From the IMG/VR virus record IMGVR_UViG_3300038306_000202, positions 1-23,766 of that record: DNA of 23,766 nucleotides; one strand, given 5' to 3'. The position numbers and the translations under genes were made by a program. The DNA comes from a virus. The notes below the pieces were generated by a model that searched no databases, was not told where the DNA came from, and was given only the letters and a program-made list of their open reading frames with translations. Of the stretch, positions 16,301 through 21,382 are shown in pieces (within the stretch, counting starts at the first letter, position 1; each line of letters starts with the position of its first letter).

Positions 16301-16615
16301 GGGCGATGCAACGGGACTCCTAACCTTTTGAATATATTATATTTTTTTATAGGGTAACAGTAATGAAATAGGGGACCCTAAAGGTTTTCTGATAATAATA
16401 TAATTGAGATCTAATTGAGATCTAATTGAGATCTAATTGAGATCTAATTGAGATCTAATTGAGATCTAATTGAGATCTAATTGAGATCTAATTGAGATCT
16501 AATAAGATTTTAGTAGGGTTAACAAATGTGAAATACTACATGGGGAGCGGGACCGATGGGTTCCCTTTTGCAAAACGTAATATTCTACGGTGGCATCATA
16601 CTAACCTAAGCCACT
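16301..16615. other. Non-coding divergent junction
   Basis: No credible gene. Contents in order: an AT-rich stretch with TATTATATTTTTTTA (about 16333-16351), the nine iterons (16402-16500), then a possible weak hairpin GGGACC/GGGTTCCC followed by TTTT (16551-16573) that could end a rightward transcript. The last part leads into the first promoter cassette. Confidence 0.6.
16402..16500. repeat. Nine perfect 11-bp iterons, candidate origin
   Basis: AATTGAGATCT is repeated nine times without a single change, followed by a partial copy. Each unit contains the palindrome AGATCT and one GATC. The 11-bp period is close to one helical turn, so every unit faces nearly the same side of the DNA, as in replication-initiator iterons or cooperative repressor arrays. 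The array lies between the leftward late-type genes and the rightward early-type genes, next to an AT-rich stretch (16331-16352). I see no initiator gene nearby. Confidence 0.85.
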
Positions 16616-16700
16616 GCCATACAAAGAGTTGTGTTGGTTGGAGGAGCACGGGGCCGTCGCCCTAAGTCCTTTGTTCACAAGCACTTACATCAATTGAAAG
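16616..16700 (+). repeat. Structured promoter cassette, copy 1 (most diverged)
   Basis: It contains CCATACAAAGAGTTGTG, a GC-rich middle, TAAGTCCTTTGTTCACAAGC ending in ACTTAC, and ATTGAAAG. The middle GC hairpin is degenerate compared with the other copies, but the flanking arms are retained. The extended -10 box lies 40 bp downstream. Confidence 0.75.
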
Positions 16701-16736
16701 ATTTCTAAAGATTGCATCCCCTTTCTTCTGCGAGTT

Positions 16737-16751
16737 TGGTATAATTGGGGC
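16737..16751 (+). promoter_or_regulatory. Extended -10 promoter, leaderless, cassette 1
   Basis: TGGTATAAT (16737-16745) and TGGGGC, then ATG at 16752. With the last T of the -10 box at -7, the A of ATG is +1. No consensus -35 box is seen. Confidence 0.7.
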
Positions 16752-16898
16752 ATGAGTGAGACTTCAGACATCATCTACAGCAACTGCTGCCTATCGTCCC
16801 TACTTGGGGTCACCAGCGGCGACATCCTGCGAGGGTGCCCCGAATGCCGACCCCATGCCGAGGTCGATGCCACGTATGAAGGCATGGACAGGGAGTAA
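16752..16898 (+). CDS. Cys-rich microprotein, MSETS family, copy 1
   Basis: A 48-residue protein (MSETSDIIYSNCCLSSLLGV...). It is a paralogue of the 64-residue protein at 21762-21956: both begin MSETSxIIYSNCC and have a second cysteine pair (CPEC here, CLEC there) followed by H-A-E. The CC...CxxC layout suggests a small zinc site. Its start is set by the promoter: ATG lies exactly six bases after TATAAT with no Shine-Dalgarno sequence. This copy is shorter and lacks the acidic C-terminus of its relative, so it may be a decaying or diverged version. Function unknown; early expression suggests a host-directed role. Confidence 0.6.
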   Translation: MSETSDIIYSNCCLSSLLGVTSGDILRGCPECRPHAEVDATYEGMDRE

Positions 16899-16902
16899 GG
16901 CC

Positions 16903-17019
16903 ATGAGCGACCAATACAAGCCTGATACAGACAGCCTTACCAACATGGACCAGATCGGCGGTTGTGTCATGATCGTTGTTGTGATTTGGGGTGGATTTCT
17001 ACTGATGGGTATGATATAA
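16903..17019 (+). CDS. Single-span membrane microprotein
   Basis: A 38-residue protein with a polar N-terminus (MSDQYKPDTDSLTNMDQIGG) and one transmembrane helix (CVMIVVVIWGGFLLMGMI). It starts four bases after the previous stop, with AAGG just upstream. Its TAA overlaps the next ATG (TAATG), so it is part of a translationally coupled chain. Similar single-span microproteins end two other modules in this region (18034 and 20696). Confidence 0.5.
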   Translation: MSDQYKPDTDSLTNMDQIGGCVMIVVVIWGGFLLMGMI

Positions 17020-17150
17020 TGCAGTGCGCAGAATGCAGAACAACAGCCCCGAGTGAGTTCTCGGGAATTAATCCCTACTACTGTGATCACTGTCATTTCG
17101 AATTAATCGAAAAAGATCCAAGCAATCCTCTAATCAGTTGGTATAATTAA
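17019..17150 (+). CDS. Zinc-ribbon microprotein
   Basis: A 43-residue protein with two CxxC knuckles: CAEC at 3-6 and CDHC at 22-25, a typical zinc ribbon. Translation is coupled to the upstream gene through TAATG. The last codons (W-Y-N-stop) are written by the promoter of the next gene, TGGTATAATTAA, so coding and promoter sequence are superimposed here. Small zinc ribbons of phages often bind nucleic acid or host polymerase; that is family knowledge and not shown for this one. Confidence 0.6.
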   Translation: MQCAECRTTAPSEFSGINPYYCDHCHFELIEKDPSNPLISWYN

Positions 17151-17154
17151 CAGC
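17139..17154 (+). promoter_or_regulatory. Extended -10 promoter nested in the end of the upstream gene
   Basis: TGGTATAAT (17139-17147), seven bases (TAACAGC), ATG at 17155. The -10 box overlaps the last codons and stop of the zinc-ribbon gene. It has no structured cassette in front. Confidence 0.6.
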
Positions 17155-17592
17155 ATGAACCACTTCAACGACAACTACCGCCAAGCAAAAGTCCACGCAT
17201 CACGCCGTGGGTTCCAGTATACCCTGCCAAATGGTTACCGTCTTTCGGTGATGTTCGACCATGGGAACTACTGCGACAATCGCTCCAGTGGGTCGTTCCC
17301 TTTAGAGAGGCCGATGAGTAGCAGCAACTTCGAAGTTGCAGTGTTCACCCCAGATGATAAGTTCCTCGATCTAGTCGATGAAGTTGATGATGAGGATGGC
17401 ACTCGTCGCGTTGAGCAGGTGATCGGTTGGGTTCCTGCTTGGACTTTGCCAAATCTTATTCAAAGGATTAAGTATTTTCCTGAGTATCGCCTGAACTTGC
17501 ATGATGAGCTAAGGGTATACGCTCTAGCATTTGGCAAGTTCTGCGAGAAAGCGAAGGATGGGCAAGACCCTAGGACAATCACGGACATCTAA
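17155..17592 (+). CDS. Hypothetical early protein, 145 residues
   Basis: A soluble 145-residue protein; no family recognised. Features: a basic N-terminal helix (RQAKVHASRRG), a beta-rich middle (YTLPNGYRLSVMFDHGNYCDN), an acidic segment DLVDEVDDEDG (about 77-87), and a C-terminal helical part with WVPAWTLPNLIQRI. The promoter embedded in the end of the preceding gene places the start codon one base from the expected transcription start, so the message should be leaderless. It is followed closely by the tandem paralogues at 17597 and 17815. Confidence 0.6.
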   Translation: MNHFNDNYRQAKVHASRRGFQYTLPNGYRLSVMFDHGNYCDNRSSGSFPLERPMSSSNFEVAVFTPDDKFLDLVDEVDDEDGTRRVEQVIGWVPAWTLPNLIQRIKYFPEYRLNLHDELRVYALAFGKFCEKAKDGQDPRTITDI

Positions 17593-17596
17593 GGCT

Positions 17597-17815
17597 ATGC
17601 CATACATTACAACAATCAAAACCATTGAGCGGACAGTTAAATACTGGGTGCCTCAAGAGATCATTGATAAGTCGCACACTAACTGCGGCGACAGTGCATA
17701 CTCTTACATTGTCGAAGCAGATGGAAGAACCCAATGCATTGAAGTAGAGGAGCAAGAAATCGACGAGCGAATCATTCTCCCTCAATTCCCTAAAACTCAA
17801 TATTATTCGGACTAA
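17597..17815 (+). CDS. Tandem paralogue A, MPYIT family
   Basis: A 72-residue protein, about two-thirds identical to its downstream neighbour. Shared blocks: IKTIExTVxYWVPxEII, KSHTNCGDSAY and EQEIDERII-P-FPKTQ. The start is ATG 17597, with AAGG six bases upstream; an in-frame upstream ATG would run through the previous gene. The TAA overlaps the next ATG (TAATG). The two cysteines and the acidic C-terminus do not point to a known fold. Function unknown. Confidence 0.6.
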   Translation: MPYITTIKTIERTVKYWVPQEIIDKSHTNCGDSAYSYIVEADGRTQCIEVEEQEIDERIILPQFPKTQYYSD

Positions 17816-18030
17816 TGGCATACATTACAGTAATCAAAACCATTGAGAAGACAGTGGAATACTGGGTTCCTGATGAAATCATCGAAAAGTCGCACACTAA
17901 TTGCGGGGATAGTGCATACTGTTACCTTGCATCCCTAAAAAGGTATCACCCTCACAAATACATCGACGAGCAAGAAATCGACGAGCGAATCATCGACCCC
18001 GTCTTCCCTAAAACTCAAGTGAAGGACTGA
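17815..18030 (+). CDS. Tandem paralogue B, MAYIT family
   Basis: A 71-residue protein from a tandem duplication of the gene just upstream. The N-terminal 38 residues and the last 20 are strongly conserved; the middle (YLASLKRYHPHKY versus YIVEADGRTQCIEVE) has diverged. A duplicated pair kept in frame with TAATG coupling suggests the two proteins may form a heteromer or have split targets. No family recognised. Confidence 0.6.
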   Translation: MAYITVIKTIEKTVEYWVPDEIIEKSHTNCGDSAYCYLASLKRYHPHKYIDEQEIDERIIDPVFPKTQVKD

Positions 18031-18033
18031 CGC

Positions 18034-18123
18034 ATGGCATACTGGCAAATACTAATCATTGCAATCGTTGGCCCTTTGCTGATCTGTAGGCTTAGAGAGC
18101 CATTGACGAAACGCCATAAGTAA
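18034..18123 (+). CDS. Single-span membrane microprotein
   Basis: A 29-residue protein: MAYWQILIIAIVGPLLIC forms one hydrophobic helix, followed by a basic tail (RLREPLTKRHK), the positive-inside pattern of an inner-membrane peptide. It begins three bases after the previous stop and ends exactly where the next structured cassette begins. Very short, so moderate confidence; support comes from its position in the chain and from similar peptides at 16903 and 20696. Confidence 0.45.
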   Translation: MAYWQILIIAIVGPLLICRLREPLTKRHK

Positions 18124-18210
18124 CCGCCCTGCAAGGAGTTGTGGAGGTTGGCGGGGGGCGGCCCCGCCGCCGTAAGTCCTTTAACCACAAGCACTTACAA
18201 CGATTGAAAG
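18124..18210 (+). repeat. Structured promoter cassette, copy 2
   Basis: CCGCC, CAAGGAGTTG, GGAGG, then hairpin GGCGGGG/CCCCGCC, hairpin GTAAGT/ACTTAC with a 15-base loop containing CCTTT and CCACAA, and GATTGAAAG. One base of the outer first stem (GGAGG for GGCGG) is changed. Confidence 0.85.
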
Positions 18211-18256
18211 AAATAGAAGCACAAACAAAGATTGACCTACATTTTAGCCTCAACTT

Positions 18257-18271
18257 TGCTATAATAACAGC
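18257..18271 (+). promoter_or_regulatory. Extended -10 promoter, leaderless, cassette 2
   Basis: TGCTATAAT (18257-18265), six bases (AACAGC), ATG at 18272. The sequence between hairpins and -10 differs from the other copies, but the -10-to-ATG spacing is unchanged. Confidence 0.7.
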
Positions 18272-19078
18272 ATGACGATTACACTAGAACAACTCGAAGT
18301 CCTTACTCCTGCCGCTTTCTCCGATACCGCTGCTGATCATGTTAGCAAGCGATATAATCACGTTCGCACTGCTGATGTGGTTGAGCACCTGCTTGATGCT
18401 GGTTTCGAGATTACTCACGCTACGCAGCAAAAAACGCAGAAGCGTTCCGAGCACAAGGCATCGAACCAAAAGCATCGCATCCGAATGCGTATGCCCTACA
18501 ACGGGGAAACGTCCGCACGAGTCGGTCAGATCTTCCCTTCGATGGACTTGATCAACTCTGGCGATTGGTCTAGCAATCTCATCTTTGCGTCTGGCCTCTA
18601 CCGTTTCATCTGCGAGAATGGCATGATTGCGCCCTTCGGTAATCAGAACACGACGATCAAAACTCGTCACGACCGTATCGACGAAACCGTGATGCAGAAA
18701 ATCGAGGAAGGAATCCAGGCTGCTCCTGCCCTCTTCGAGTTCGCAGAACAGTGCGCTGATACCCGTATGTCTCCTGATGATGCTAGGAACTTCGCAAAGC
18801 AGGCTGCACGCATTCGCTTCGACATCCCCGAGGAAGATACCGTAGACGATGGCATTGTGACGGGTCTGTTGCAACGTCGTAGGTCTGAGGATGCCGCTGA
18901 TGACCTGTGGGGAGTCTTTAACTCTGTTCAGGAGAATGGCACCCATGGTGGTTTCCGTGCCCCTAGCCTCAACGGTAGGCTTCGCAGGGTCCGTGCTCGT
19001 AGCAACATTGGTGCTGATATGTCTTGGAATCAGAACCTGTGGGAACTTACGCAGGCTTTCGCAAACCGCCTCAACTAA
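18272..19078 (+). CDS. DUF932-family protein
   Basis: A 268-residue protein with the pattern of the DUF932 (phage/plasmid-like) family: KHRIRMRMPY (67-76), a Gly-rich turn, IFPSMDLINSGDWSSNLIF (87-105) and GLYRFICENGM (108-118), followed by a helical half and a C-terminal WNQNLWELTQAFANRL. DUF932 proteins occur in phages, plasmids and defence islands; a biochemical role is not established to my knowledge. The start is fixed by the leaderless promoter at 18257. The gene is a single-gene module, bounded by cassette 2 upstream and cassette 3 downstream. A long reading frame on the opposite strand is a by-product of codon usage. Confidence 0.75.
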   Translation: MTITLEQLEVLTPAAFSDTAADHVSKRYNHVRTADVVEHLLDAGFEITHATQQKTQKRSEHKASNQKHRIRMRMPYNGETSARVGQIFPSMDLINSGDWSSNLIFASGLYRFICENGMIAPFGNQNTTIKTRHDRIDETVMQKIEEGIQAAPALFEFAEQCADTRMSPDDARNFAKQAARIRFDIPEEDTVDDGIVTGLLQRRRSEDAADDLWGVFNSVQENGTHGGFRAPSLNGRLRRVRARSNIGADMSWNQNLWELTQAFANRLN

Positions 19079-19100
19079 GGGGTGTCGCCCTAACCCACTG

Positions 19101-19184
19101 CCCCGCAAGGAGTTGTGGCGGTTGGCGGGGGGCGGCCCCGCCGCCGTAAGTCCTTTAACCACAAGCACTTACGACGATTGAAAG
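19101..19184 (+). repeat. Structured promoter cassette, copy 3
   Basis: CCGC, CAAGGAGTTG, GGCGG, hairpin GGCGGGG/CCCCGCC, hairpin GTAAGT/ACTTAC with CCTTT and CCACAA in its loop, and GATTGAAAG. The outer first stem is one pair shorter than in copy 4. Confidence 0.87.
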
Positions 19185-19230
19185 AAAACAGAGCACAAAA
19201 GAATAATAAGCCCCCCAAACTGGTTCAAGT

Positions 19231-19245
19231 TGGTATAATTGGAGC
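19231..19245 (+). promoter_or_regulatory. Extended -10 promoter, leaderless, cassette 3
   Basis: TGGTATAAT (19231-19239), TGGAGC, ATG at 19246. The preceding 14 bases (ACTGGTTCAAGT) are conserved with cassettes 4 and 5. Confidence 0.7.
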
Positions 19246-19389
19246 ATGTACAGTGAAGCAGAATACATCACGATGCCTTGCAGCCAAGAGATTGCAAACA
19301 TCCTAGAAATCGACAACCCGCACCTCTTCGGTCTGGGTCTTAGCGGTTTCGAAATCTACGAACTACTGGCCGATGGACAAATCGCATGA
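19246..19389 (+). CDS. Acidic microprotein with no Lys or Arg
   Basis: A 47-residue protein (MYSEAEYITMPCSQEIANIL...). It has eight acidic residues and not one Lys or Arg, giving a net charge near -8. The start is set by the leaderless promoter. It ends in ADGQIA, encoded by 21 bases that are repeated exactly at the end of the next gene, and its TGA overlaps the following ATG (ATGA). The charge suggests a protein-interaction or DNA-mimic role, but it is too short and unique for a call. Confidence 0.5.
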   Translation: MYSEAEYITMPCSQEIANILEIDNPHLFGLGLSGFEIYELLADGQIA

Positions 19390-19583
19390 ACGGATCAGAG
19401 AGACAAGCGGAGTATTTTCAATTTCTAACCGAGATACGCGAAAGCGGCATAGCTAATATGTTTGCCGCTGCTCGTTACCTGGAGGATGAGTTTCCAGAAC
19501 TCAGCCGCCAAGAGGCTACCACCGAGTTGTCCGCTTGGATGAAATCTTTCGACAACGAAGCCGCCGATGGACAAATCGCATGA
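19386..19583 (+). CDS. Hypothetical early protein, 65 residues
   Basis: A 65-residue acidic helical protein (RQAEYFQFLTEIRESG, FAAARYLEDEFPELSRQEATTELSAW). The middle resembles a short helix-turn-helix arrangement, but no family is recognised. It begins within an ATGA overlap with the upstream gene and ends with the same ADGQIA tail and the same ATGA coupling to the next gene. The copied tail looks like gene-end duplication that preserved coupling. Confidence 0.55.
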   Translation: MNGSERQAEYFQFLTEIRESGIANMFAAARYLEDEFPELSRQEATTELSAWMKSFDNEAADGQIA

Positions 19584-19912
19584 GTGCCGCAGCAGAAATG
19601 GTAGTTGATAACGTTCGCATCTCGATGCACAGCGTCCTAGAAGCCTCGTTCGATCAATTTTACGAACTCGGCCAATCCAATACCGACACCGACGACAGAG
19701 TCTATGCCGTAGGATTCAACTTGCACGCCAAGCCCGACGTTTGGGATCGCGGCCGAATAATGAGAACAACCCTGTATTTTGATAGTGCAGGCAACATGCA
19801 AGACTTTTTGTCTGGCTTGAAGAATCAAATCGACGAACTCCGCAGCAAGCTTTATGCCTCCATGGAGAAAAACAACGACACTTTGGAAGAACCAAGTGTT
19901 GACACCCTCTGA
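19580..19912 (+). CDS. Hypothetical early protein, 110 residues
   Basis: A soluble protein that begins MSAAAEMVVDNVRISMHSVL, has a probable beta-sheet core (RVYAVGFNLHAKPDVW, MRTTLYF) and a C-terminal helix (FLSGLKNQIDELRSKLYASM). No family recognised. I use ATG 19580 because it overlaps the TGA of the gene upstream as ATGA; an upstream in-frame ATG would overlap that gene extensively. A consensus sigma-70 promoter for the next gene begins inside its last codons (TTGACA at 19899). Confidence 0.55.
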   Translation: MSAAAEMVVDNVRISMHSVLEASFDQFYELGQSNTDTDDRVYAVGFNLHAKPDVWDRGRIMRTTLYFDSAGNMQDFLSGLKNQIDELRSKLYASMEKNNDTLEEPSVDTL

Positions 19913-19927
19913 ACCTTTCGCTATAAT
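19899..19927 (+). promoter_or_regulatory. Consensus sigma-70 promoter
   Basis: TTGACA (19899-19904), a 17-bp spacer and TATAAT (19922-19927): a perfect host-type promoter. Expected start near 19934 gives a leader of about 27 bases before ATG 19961, unlike the leaderless cassette promoters. Confidence 0.75.
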
Positions 19928-19960
19928 TAGCACCTTACTCGTTACCGATAGAAAAATCTT

Positions 19961-20209
19961 ATGACACAGTTAAACTCCCGTTTCTCCAATTCCGTTCCGC
20001 TTCGTCACGTTAAGACTTATGGAGCCTTTCACATTTACAAGCGACAGCCGAACCAGACTGCCGTGTATTTCCTGATCATCGGTGGTCAGATCAAGCACCA
20101 GGGATCACGCAAGCACGTTTTTGCAAAGTTTATGTCCTACGTGCGTAACTCGATCGCTGCCAGCCTCAGCAGTAAGACTCTGGCGCAACTCAAGGAGCTT
20201 CAAGCATAG
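19961..20209 (+). CDS. Small basic protein with its own transcription unit
   Basis: An 82-residue basic protein (RFSNSVPLRHVKTYGAFHIYKRQ, then QTAVYFLIIGGQIKHQGSRKHVFAKFMSYV). The probable fold is beta strands followed by a helix, and the high positive charge would suit nucleic acid binding. It differs from its neighbours in having a consensus sigma-70 promoter, a true leader and a possible terminator, and no structured cassette. No clear Shine-Dalgarno sequence. This arrangement suggests expression immediately after infection, or continuous expression. No family recognised. Confidence 0.6.
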   Translation: MTQLNSRFSNSVPLRHVKTYGAFHIYKRQPNQTAVYFLIIGGQIKHQGSRKHVFAKFMSYVRNSIAASLSSKTLAQLKELQA

Positions 20210-20218
20210 GGTAACGCT

Positions 20219-20315
20219 GGGGAGCCGAGTCAACGCCTCCTTTGCCCTTCGGGGACATCAGGGTAAGACCTGTGGCGGTTTATGGGAATATGGCGTTTCC
20301 CACTCCCCTTTTTTT
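20219..20315 (+). terminator. Possible branched intrinsic terminator
   Basis: GGGGAG (20219-20224) can pair with CTCCCC (20303-20308), which is followed at once by seven T (20309-20315). Inside, TGGGAA (20283-20288) pairs with TTCCCA (20297-20302). A long closing loop makes this weaker than a classical terminator. Confidence 0.4.
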
Positions 20316-20340
20316 ACTAACGATAGCTAGCTCCTAACCT

Positions 20341-20428
20341 ACCGCCCTACAAGGAGTTGTGGCGGTTGGCGGGGGGCGGCCCCGCCGCCGTAAGTCCTTT
20401 AACCACAAGCACTTACAACGATTGAAAG
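20341..20428 (+). repeat. Structured promoter cassette, copy 4 (reference copy)
   Basis: ACCGCC (20341-20346) pairs with GGCGGT (20361-20366), with CAA/TTG inside and a GGAG loop. GGCGGGG (20368-20374) pairs with CCCCGCC (20380-20386). GTAAGT (20390-20395) pairs with ACTTAC (20411-20416). The last loop holds CCTTT and CCACAA, complementary to AAGG and TTGTGG of the first hairpin, so a pseudoknot or switch is possible. Confidence 0.9.
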
Positions 20429-20474
20429 AAATAGAAGCACAAAAGCACATTAAGCCCCAAAAACTGGTTCAGGT

Positions 20475-20489
20475 TGGTATAATTGGGGC
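20475..20489 (+). promoter_or_regulatory. Extended -10 promoter, leaderless, cassette 4
   Basis: TGGTATAAT (20475-20483), TGGGGC, ATG at 20490. In this copy GCCCCAA upstream and TTGGGGC at the start site form a perfect 7-bp inverted repeat around the core promoter; other copies do not keep it. Confidence 0.7.
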
Positions 20490-20693
20490 ATGAACCATGA
20501 GCCTTTGCACGATGCCATCATCGCCCGTATCATCGAACTTTACGAGCAAGGTGGCGAACCCTCCGACATTTACGACCGATTGGATGGGCGAGTGAGCCTG
20601 GACGACATCATCGCCACTTTGGACGATTACGACTCTTCAGATGAAGATTTTGATTACGAAAACACTATCGACCGCATAATGGAGATGTTCTAG
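20490..20693 (+). CDS. Highly acidic small protein
   Basis: A 67-residue protein with 20 Asp/Glu, four Arg and no Lys (net about -16). The N-terminal half is helical (HDAIIARIIELYEQGG), and the C-terminal half is dominated by acid (LDDIIATLDDYDSSDEDFDYEN). Size and charge are in the range of phage DNA mimics such as Ocr-like or some anti-CRISPR proteins, but sequence alone cannot show this. It is the first gene of its module with a leaderless start. It is followed directly by a membrane microprotein. Confidence 0.6.
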   Translation: MNHEPLHDAIIARIIELYEQGGEPSDIYDRLDGRVSLDDIIATLDDYDSSDEDFDYENTIDRIMEMF

Positions 20694-20695
20694 TA

Positions 20696-20800
20696 ATGAA
20701 TCGCTACCGCTCATCTACTCCCCTTTTAAGTTCTGAGATGCTCCCCTTAGTGATAATTATTATGATTATCAGTTTACTTTGGGCCATCTTCTTGGTATAA
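20696..20800 (+). CDS. Single-span membrane microprotein
   Basis: A 34-residue protein: a short polar N-terminus (MNRYRSSTPLLSSEM) and one strongly hydrophobic helix (LPLVIIIMIISLLWAIFLV). It begins two bases after the previous stop. Its final codons L-V-stop (TTG GTA TAA) are at the same time the -10 box of the next gene, so the end of the gene is constrained by the promoter. Confidence 0.5.
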   Translation: MNRYRSSTPLLSSEMLPLVIIIMIISLLWAIFLV

Positions 20801-20808
20801 TGCACGCT
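20793..20808 (+). promoter_or_regulatory. Extended -10 promoter nested in upstream stop codon
   Basis: TGGTATAAT (20793-20801), seven bases (GCACGCT), ATG at 20809. The TAA inside the -10 box is the stop codon of the membrane microprotein. Confidence 0.6.
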
Positions 20809-21060
20809 ATGAAACAACACATCGAACAAGCCCTTCACAATACCTCTCTCTCCCTTGCTAGCATCTACCATGAGCTACGCAATTCGAACGATGACCATCA
20901 GACCCAGATGGACAACATCATGCTAGCTTACACCTCTACCCGTCGCGCAATGGAAAAGAACCACGACGGCAAACGTTTCGGATCTGCGGAAGCATATCGT
21001 GCAATGTCCCTTGGTGAGCAACCCATCTGCGGAAGCATATCGTGCAATGACCCTCGGTGA
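20809..21060 (+). CDS. Hypothetical early protein, C-terminus frameshifted by a 43-bp duplication
   Basis: An 83-residue helical protein (MKQHIEQALHNTSLSLASIY...). After GSAEAYRAMSLGEQP the reading frame runs into a second copy of the same 43 bases in another frame and ends as ICGSISCNDPR. Read in the second copy, the ancestral end would be SAEAYRAMTLGEQPNAALA with its TAA at 21083-21085 overlapping the next ATG, the coupling typical of this region. So the present C-terminus is a recent alteration. Start 20809 is preferred because the promoter -10 box ends seven bases before; ATG 20800 in the same frame is an alternative. No family recognised. Confidence 0.55.
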   Translation: MKQHIEQALHNTSLSLASIYHELRNSNDDHQTQMDNIMLAYTSTRRAMEKNHDGKRFGSAEAYRAMSLGEQPICGSISCNDPR

Positions 21061-21067
21061 GCAACCC
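20982..21067 (+). repeat. 43-bp tandem duplication
   Basis: Copies 20982-21024 and 21025-21067 differ at two positions only. As 43 is not a multiple of three, the second copy shifts the frame of the gene that contains it. Confidence 0.92.
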
Positions 21068-21084
21068 AACGCAGCCTTAGCCTA

Positions 21085-21381
21085 ATGAACGACACCTACA
21101 ACTGCAACATCGTCAAAGACGATACTGTTATGTCTTGGAAGACTGGAACCCTTGAGGGTGTAACATACGATGACCTCATTGTTACCCTGGGGGAACCCAA
21201 CTTGCTAGATGATCCTGGCAAGGTCCGATGGTCCTGGGGCTTTAAAGTGCTGCCCTCTGCCTCTCCCATGGCCCTATGGGATTGGAAGGGTTCAGGTGAT
21301 CGGGACACTTGGAGCATCTACGGCAATTGCGATACATGGCGAAAACTATTCCCCGAGGCTACGATCAAGTCAGGGATCTAA
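21085..21381 (+). CDS. Small conserved phage-type protein (TLEGVTYDDLIVTLGEP family)
   Basis: A 98-residue protein. The layout TGTLEGVTYDDLIVTLGEPN, then KVRWSWGFKV, an aliphatic strand, WDWK and a final TWSIYGN resembles a widespread family of small phage and bacterial proteins of the type LQGxxxxxYxxLVxxFGxP...W...IYDWK. That family has no function I can name. The ATG overlaps the ancestral stop codon of the gene upstream (TAATG), so the 43-bp duplication there may have weakened coupling for this gene. Confidence 0.6.
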   Translation: MNDTYNCNIVKDDTVMSWKTGTLEGVTYDDLIVTLGEPNLLDDPGKVRWSWGFKVLPSASPMALWDWKGSGDRDTWSIYGNCDTWRKLFPEATIKSGI

Positions 21382-21382
21382 C

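Larger units (their letters stand above)
8791..16309 (-). repeat. Duplicated promoter plus N-terminal coding segment (8791-8834 and 16266-16309)
   Basis: The two 44-bp segments differ at only about six positions, mostly at one end. Each covers the TATATA promoter, the spacer, the start codon and the first eight or so codons (MxFTSFKE). This is a promoter-plus-targeting-signal cassette present at two loci more than 7 kb apart; the coordinates given span both copies. Confidence 0.8.

Noticed and set aside
16402-16500. Iteron array as a CRISPR array
   Set aside because: The units are contiguous 11-bp repeats without spacers.
16551-16573. Strong intrinsic terminator after the iterons
   Set aside because: The stem is short with a bulge, and only four T follow; mentioned as a weak possibility only.
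18284-19168. A 294-residue reading frame on the minus strand
   Set aside because: It is antisense to the DUF932 gene, which has a recognisable family pattern and a promoter; the antisense frame has no start signal or domain.
20440-20490. Operator formed by GCCCCAA and TTGGGGC around promoter 4
   Set aside because: The perfect inverted repeat occurs only in copy 4; other copies change the upstream arm, so it is probably chance.
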